Assembly (NCBI GenBank): GCA_034432095.1
Contig: DAOUCV010000029.1
Span: forward strand, 1 to 8,706
From: DAOUCV01 sp034432095
Lineage (GTDB): Bacteria > Chloroflexota > Dehalococcoidia > Dehalococcoidales > UBA2162
Direction of reading: 5' to 3'
DNA length: 8,706 nt
In this document: piece after piece, positions 4,805 to 8,706 of the stretch
How the letters are laid out: the number at the start of each line of letters is the position of its first letter
How positions within the stretch are numbered: the first letter of the stretch is position 1
Notes under the pieces: model-generated
Databases searched by the model: none
What the model saw: only the letters and a program-made list of their open reading frames with translations
Told to the model about the DNA's origin: nothing
Position numbers and translations under genes: made by a program

Positions 4805-6187
4805 ATGGAAGCAGAAGAACGTTTACTGGAAACAATAGAAGATGAAGACGAGGAGGAAGAAGTCGAGGCTTTAGACCGGCGTACCACCCGCCATGAACGG
4901 TTGACGAGCAAAAACAAGACCGCCATTGACCGTTTCCTCGGGAAAAGGAAGCGTGTTTACGAGGTCGGCATTGTGCCCCGTTACTACGGGGAGCTGCTTG
5001 CCTGGGCACTGCAGCGCTACCTGGAAAAAGAGGGCTGGCAGACAGTCCATACCCTCGGCTATCACAGCCGCGAGCCGGTTTACATCGATGTCAATACCGA
5101 CGGCAGCCGGCGGGAAAACTTGCTCATGGACGGTCAGCTGCTGGTGCAGAAGGGCGAAGACCGCTTTATCATCACCGTGGACGTCAACCTGCGGTGGCGT
5201 AACTCCATCCTGGTGGAAGTGCCGGCCCCAAAGAAGGAGCAGGCCGGCTCCTTCGTCACCGGCGTGATCGCTTTGATGAAGGAGCAGAACCTCTACCGCG
5301 GCAAGAAGATAGAGTTCGCCGGCAGGCTGCGTTTCCTCGACCTTAACGGCCGGAGCTGGGACAGCATCATCTTGGATGCGGACATCAAGCGGGAAATCAG
5401 GGCAAATACGGTGGACTTTCTGGGTAAGACAGAGGTCTGGTCTAAACTCGGCATACCGCCAAAGAGGGGAGTCCTGCTGGCGGGCGAGCCGGGCACCGGC
5501 AAGACCATCATCTGCAAGGCCCTCATGGCGGAAGCCGAGGGCGTGACCTGCATCACCACCAGCGCTTACGCCCTGAGCGATGACGACTACATCACCGAGC
5601 TTTACGAGCTGGCACAGGACCTAGCGCCATGCCTGGTCTTCATTGAGGATATCGACCTCATCGGGCAGAACCGTGAGGAGTTCGGCTACCAGAAGGGGCC
5701 TGCCCTCCTATCACTGCTGGCTGTCCTGGACGGCATTGAGGAGAGGAAAGAAATCGTTACCATTGCCACCACCAACTGCCTGGAGACGCTGGACAAGGCT
5801 CTGAGCCACCGCCCTGCCCGCTTTGACCGTGTAATTAAGCTGACCCGGCCCGGTATGGAGCAGCGCCGGGAGCTTATCGACCGCCTCTGCGAGCGGATAC
5901 CGCTGGATGAATCAGCCAGGGACTACATTGCCCGCCATTCAGAGGGATGCACACCGGCACAACTTCAGGAAATCGTCTTCAGCCTGGCTATTGAGCATGG
6001 AGAGCCGGTCATCGGTGATATGCCACTATCTGTCGATACCGATGTTATTGACCGGGTGATGTCCCGGATAAACGGCAAGAACAAGTCCGGGCTGGGCTTC
6101 AGGATCTGCAACAACGGACATAAGCCGGCTTCGGTGCTGCCAATCAATGAAGTGACGGGAAAACGGGGAGACCATGAGAATAGTTAA
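4805..6187 (+). CDS. AAA-family ATPase (Bcs1/FtsH/CDC48-like) with an acidic N-terminal extension
   Basis: This is a 460-residue protein. Residues 1-25 are strongly acidic and about 26-205 form a domain I do not recognise. A classical AAA module follows: Walker A GEPGTGKT (227-234), Walker B LVFIEDID (277-284), sensor-1 TTN (322-324), and a second region of homology SHRPARFDR (334-342) carrying the arginine fingers. The FIEDID order (E before D) is as in Bcs1-like members. The C-terminal lid is about 350-420. It has no membrane segment, so it probably works as a cytoplasmic ring on a membrane partner. GGGGG lies five bases before the ATG. Its end overlaps the HEAAH membrane-protein gene by 14 bases, indicating coupled translation. 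Substrate unfolding or complex remodelling is the family role; the target is unknown. Confidence 0.85.
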   Translation: MEAEERLLETIEDEDEEEEVEALDRRTTRHERLTSKNKTAIDRFLGKRKRVYEVGIVPRYYGELLAWALQRYLEKEGWQTVHTLGYHSREPVYIDVNTDGSRRENLLMDGQLLVQKGEDRFIITVDVNLRWRNSILVEVPAPKKEQAGSFVTGVIALMKEQNLYRGKKIEFAGRLRFLDLNGRSWDSIILDADIKREIRANTVDFLGKTEVWSKLGIPPKRGVLLAGEPGTGKTIICKALMAEAEGVTCITTSAYALSDDDYITELYELAQDLAPCLVFIEDIDLIGQNREEFGYQKGPALLSLLAVLDGIEERKEIVTIATTNCLETLDKALSHRPARFDRVIKLTRPGMEQRRELIDRLCERIPLDESARDYIARHSEGCTPAQLQEIVFSLAIEHGEPVIGDMPLSVDTDVIDRVMSRINGKNKSGLGFRICNNGHKPASVLPINEVTGKRGDHENS

Positions 6188-6722
6188 ACTCAAACTTAAC
6201 CGCCGCCAGTTCGGATATTTAGTACTATACGTAGTCTTGATAGCTATTGCTGTCGTTTTCATTCACGAGGCGGCGCATATTCTGACGGCAGTCATCAGTG
6301 GAGTCCCCTTAGGCGAGCTCAAGCTGGGCTTCCTGGGTATTAACCCCTCGGTAACACTGCCGCAGTGGGTGGATGAGAATACGAGGACGGTCATCTTCTA
6401 CGCTGGAGGTCTGACCACCGGCGCGGTGTTCCTGCTTGGTTATCTGCTCTACTGGGTGCAAAGGTATCGCCGTGAGCCTTCACTACTGAACTGGGCGATG
6501 GGGCTGACAACTATCATGCTTGCCGCCGAGCAGTTTGCCGCGGGATATCTCGAAGGGCGCTACCATGGCGCCTACATCATGAGTGCCACAACCCTTTTCT
6601 CGCCAACTGATATCCTGACCTACGGTTGGATGATAGCAGCCGTGTTCTTCCACTTCTCACTGTGCCCAAGGAAGATGATGAAGGACAATGGAAGCCAGCT
6701 TAACAACCTGAGTGATAACTGA
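6174..6722 (+). CDS. Multi-pass membrane protein with HEAAH motif, M50/site-2-protease-like
   Basis: This is a 182-residue protein with about four hydrophobic segments (roughly 14-30, 73-95, 104-124 and 147-163) and basic ends. HEAAH at 31-35 sits at the end of the first helix, as zinc-binding HExxH does in M50 intramembrane proteases. A later GYLEGRYHG (124-132) could hold a third ligand (E127) where M50 members have an LDG-type aspartate; E119 is another candidate. The length is short for a full site-2 protease, so it may be a minimal or non-proteolytic relative. The ATG overlaps the ATPase gene by 14 bases and is preceded by GGGGAG. ATPase plus membrane metalloprotein recalls FtsH split into two chains, but this analogy is inference. 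Confidence 0.72.
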   Translation: MRIVKLKLNRRQFGYLVLYVVLIAIAVVFIHEAAHILTAVISGVPLGELKLGFLGINPSVTLPQWVDENTRTVIFYAGGLTTGAVFLLGYLLYWVQRYRREPSLLNWAMGLTTIMLAAEQFAAGYLEGRYHGAYIMSATTLFSPTDILTYGWMIAAVFFHFSLCPRKMMKDNGSQLNNLSDN

Positions 6723-6749
6723 TATTTAGAGCTGACAGTAATCTCATTG

Positions 6750-7235
6750 TTATTTCATCAAGAACTCTTCGTAATTGGCTACCTGGTACTTCTTGCCCCG
6801 GGCAATGACCCTGAAACCCTCTTTCTCAAGCAGTTTCTTATGAGCTTCCTGTCCACCCGGGTATTTCTCGTTTAAAAAACCTTCTGACTTAAGAGTACGC
6901 CAATAGGGGATGTCTAATGATTTTCCCTCCTTGACTGCCTCTTCCGCGGCATTAGCCGCTGTCATGATGAAAATTCCTGTGGTCAATGAGCAGCAGCCTT
7001 TCACGTTATGCTGTGCAGCTATCTTCTTGCATATTTCAACAATAGTAATAAGCTTGCTCTTTGGTACCTGTTTCATGACTTCCACTACTTCCGACGGGTT
7101 TGCCAGTACTATTTCATCACCGACTTCAGCACCCATCTTGTGCACAGCATTGTAACATGGGAATCCTTTCTCCAGTTTGAGTACCTTGGGGAAAGAGGCC
7201 TTATCTGCTAGTTTCTCCTGCCAGGTCTTTTTCAT
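6750..7235 (-). CDS. MGMT-family (alkyltransferase-like) protein lacking the PCHR active site
   Basis: This is a 161-residue protein. It matches a widespread group annotated as MGMT family: N-terminal KKTWQEKLAD (2-11), a middle KLITIVEICKKIA (61-73), TTGIF (85-89), IPYWRTLKSEGFLNEKYPGG (109-128) and a basic end. The PYWR segment and helix-turn-helix-like middle recall O6-alkylguanine-DNA alkyltransferases, where the acceptor cysteine lies in PCHR. No PCHR is present; C81-C82 before SLTTGIF is the most striking cysteine pair. It may be a DNA-binding alkyl-damage sensor (ATL-like) or have another role. GGGGGAG lies five bases before the ATG. It is 28 bases downstream of the ATPase gene and probably in its operon, and converges on the HEAAH gene. 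Confidence 0.75.
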   Translation of the reverse strand: MKKTWQEKLADKASFPKVLKLEKGFPCYNAVHKMGAEVGDEIVLANPSEVVEVMKQVPKSKLITIVEICKKIAAQHNVKGCCSLTTGIFIMTAANAAEEAVKEGKSLDIPYWRTLKSEGFLNEKYPGGQEAHKKLLEKEGFRVIARGKKYQVANYEEFLMK

Positions 7236-7263
7236 TTGTTCTCCCCCAAATGACTAAAATTTA

Positions 7264-8169
7264 CTATGAGCCTAACAATAATCTTACAGCTTTTTCCACC
7301 CCCAACTGTGGCGCCAGGCGGGCCACCCTGACGGCATCCCTGACATCCTGGGTCTTCCCATCGAGCTTGCTGGCTATCTGCTCCGCAATGTCCGGTGCCA
7401 CATTCTCACGTCTGACCAGCACGCCCTTAACCACGGTGAGAAAATCGCTGCGGCTATAGGCTTCTATCTTGCGCACGGCAAAGCGGGATTTAAGCTCCGG
7501 CGAGAGTACATCCAGCCGGTTGGTGGCAGCTACCACCCAGAGCGGATGGGACAGATTAAGCTCCCTGCCTTTCTTGGCTCTGACTAATCGCCCGCCTTCC
7601 ATCATGGAGAGCAGGGCGGCGGTGTCGGCGGCATTCATCTTGTCCAGTTCGTCAATAAGCAGTACCCGCGGCTGCCTTTCCGCGACCAGGTCCCAGAGAC
7701 CGGCCTTTGAAGTTGCCGAGCCGACCAGCCAGATAGCTCTTTCTCCTGCCTCCTGCTCGATATCCCAGAGAAAGAGAGTCTTGGCCAGGGCAGGCGGCCC
7801 GGCCAAGAGGACATGCACCGGCTTATCCGCCAGCAAACAGGCCCTAAGGAGCTCCTTCACTTCCTCGTGCCCGATGATGTCGTGGAAAAGGTCTTCAGGC
7901 AGAGTTAGCTTTGGTGTCTGAACTATCTCCGTATCCTTCGTCTCATTGCGCATGGCAACCGCCCTGCCCAGGTCAGTCAGCCGATAGCCGGTGAATGAGT
8001 TGGACTTGAAGACATTTTCTAAATAGCCGTCTTTGAAGAGACGGTTCAGGGTTGCCGGCCAGATGCGGACATGGCGCCATCCCCACCCGATTTTGAACTC
8101 CTTCTCCATGTCGTGGGAGTCCTCAAAGGCGGCTATCTCACTTAGTAGCTCAACATCACCCTCTTTCAT
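7264..8169 (-). CDS. MoxR/RuvB-like AAA+ ATPase with N-terminal winged helix
   Basis: This is a 301-residue protein. Residues about 25-75 look like a winged helix (ATLNRLFKDGYLE, then YRLTDLGRAVA). The AAA+ module has Walker A GPPALAKT (124-131), Walker B LLIDELD (170-176), sensor-1 VVAATN ending at N217, SPELKSRF with arginine finger R229, and a sensor-2 helix (DVRDAVRVARL, 275-285). The ALAKT form of Walker A is MoxR-like. The ATG at 8167-8169 is preferred because GGGG lies nine bases before it, whereas the same GGGG directly abuts the other ATG at 8176-8178 (304 residues). It overlaps the PIN gene by 14 bases and ends with tandem TAG TAA. The link to PIN/antitoxin genes is by position only; the target is unknown. 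Confidence 0.82.
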   Translation of the reverse strand: MKEGDVELLSEIAAFEDSHDMEKEFKIGWGWRHVRIWPATLNRLFKDGYLENVFKSNSFTGYRLTDLGRAVAMRNETKDTEIVQTPKLTLPEDLFHDIIGHEEVKELLRACLLADKPVHVLLAGPPALAKTLFLWDIEQEAGERAIWLVGSATSKAGLWDLVAERQPRVLLIDELDKMNAADTAALLSMMEGGRLVRAKKGRELNLSHPLWVVAATNRLDVLSPELKSRFAVRKIEAYSRSDFLTVVKGVLVRRENVAPDIAEQIASKLDGKTQDVRDAVRVARLAPQLGVEKAVRLLLGS

Positions 8170-8614
8170 CACCGTCATCCCCTTTTGTCCACGTTTCCAG
8201 AAACTGCGCCGGCGTCACTATTTTCAATCCGGCATTTTCTGCAATTTCCTGGTTGTCCAGGAAGTGCCTGTCGCCGGTAATGAAGTAGTCGGGCTGGGCG
8301 GCTACTGCCGCTGCCAGGATAGCCGCATCTCCGAGGTGCAGTTTCTTTGTCCAGCGCTCAATATCCGGCAGGTTGGGGTCGGCGACCACCTCGGGAGGCG
8401 TGTTCACCAGAAGTCTCCTCAAGGCGGGTAGGGCATCCGGTAGCTTCTCTTTAATGGTGCGTATCACTTCTTCCAGCACCTGCTGTGAAACAACCACTCT
8501 TAAGTTTCCTTTGATGAAATGTTCGAGGATGACACCCGGCGCTCCGTCCGGAGAATAAAGCCCGGAGAAGACTACGTTACTATCCAGGAAGACCCGCGGT
8601 TTAGGCTTTGACAC
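8156..8614 (-). CDS. PIN-domain ribonuclease, toxin of a toxin-antitoxin pair
   Basis: This is a 152-residue protein with the complete acidic PIN set: D11 in FLDSNVV, E49 in QQVLEEV, D96 in HLGDAAILAAA and D115 in ITGDRHFLD. PIN proteins of this layout are Mg-dependent single-strand RNases, usually VapC-like toxins neutralised by a small DNA-binding antitoxin. The start is GTG at 8612-8614, which overlaps the preceding antitoxin-like frame by 14 bases, as is common in such pairs. The C-terminus (KGDDGDERG) is charged and overlaps the ATPase gene. I do not assign a gene symbol because PIN families diverge strongly. Confidence 0.85.
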   Translation of the reverse strand: MSKPKPRVFLDSNVVFSGLYSPDGAPGVILEHFIKGNLRVVVSQQVLEEVIRTIKEKLPDALPALRRLLVNTPPEVVADPNLPDIERWTKKLHLGDAAILAAAVAAQPDYFITGDRHFLDNQEIAENAGLKIVTPAQFLETWTKGDDGDERG

Positions 8615-8706
8615 CGTAGCGCTCCCTGGCGACTTCCTGCCTTACCCGGCGCCCTGTCTCCTGCAACTCTTCCTCGGTGATGCCGGAACGCCGGAAAGCC
8701 TGCTGG
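8601..8706 (-). CDS. C-terminal end of an antitoxin-like gene (runs off the right edge)
   Basis: Thirty-four codons and a TAA stop (8601-8603) are visible; the start lies outside the window. The sequence ends in a charged helix, with SGITEEELQETGRRVRQEV followed by ARERYGVKA, in the style of the C-terminal toxin-binding helix of small antitoxins that precede PIN genes. The stop lies 14 bases inside the PIN gene, so translation is probably coupled. The DNA-binding part is not visible, so the antitoxin class cannot be named. Confidence 0.6.
   Translation of the reverse strand, partial: QQAFRRSGITEEELQETGRRVRQEVARERYGVKA

Noticed and set aside
6716..6752. Short complementary ATAAC/GTTAT between the convergent genes as a shared terminator.
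   Set aside because: Five base pairs with a loop of about 30 bases and no T-tract; not supportable.

Overview
The window looks like an accessory region of a bacterial chromosome. Protein style (a WYL regulator, DUF2779-type and DEDDy nucleases, MGMT-like and MoxR-like neighbours) and a mixed, mostly moderate-to-high G+C suggest a Chloroflexota/Dehalococcoidia-like organism. That placement is an impression from sequence style, not a phylogenetic result. Almost every base is coding, genes overlap or nearly touch, and no RNA gene, CRISPR array or insertion sequence is visible.

Left block (1-3831, all on the minus strand, read right to left): a WYL-domain transcription regulator (2866-3831) comes first. 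After a 61-base gap, counted from the preferred start, comes a two-gene unit: a YaaA/DUF6884-like protein (2058-2804) overlapping a GIY-YIG nuclease (1421-2065). Then follow a DEDDy exonuclease (927-1415) whose start codon appears to be ATA instead of ATG, a small PD-(D/E)XK endonuclease-like protein (480-905), and the N-terminal Cas4/RecB-like half of a DUF2779-type nuclease that runs off the left edge (1-465). This gives four different nuclease folds in one co-directional string behind a WYL regulator, which has the look of a defence or DNA-damage island. The YaaA/GIY-YIG pair and the PD-(D/E)XK gene are visibly more A+T-rich than the regulator.

Middle block (3832-6722, plus strand): divergent from the regulator is a three-gene set: a coiled-coil lipoprotein (3999-4730), a Bcs1/FtsH-like AAA ATPase with an acidic N-terminus (4805-6187), and an overlapping four-helix membrane protein with an HEAAH motif (6174-6722). 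It reads like an envelope system with an ATPase and a site-2-protease-like partner. The lipoprotein is cut by an in-frame TAG; the heptad pattern continues for 20 codons past it.

The two blocks are linked by a repeated inverted repeat, TTGACA-N6-TGTCAA. One copy lies in the regulator/lipoprotein divergent region (3926-3943) and one lies directly upstream of the YaaA/GIY-YIG unit (2843-2862). The simplest model is that the WYL protein binds both and controls both blocks.

Right block (6750-8706, minus strand): the end of an antitoxin-like gene, an overlapping PIN-domain RNase, an overlapping MoxR-like AAA+ ATPase with an N-terminal winged helix, and an MGMT-family protein without the usual PCHR active site. 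These are spaced like a single operon and converge on the membrane-protein gene.
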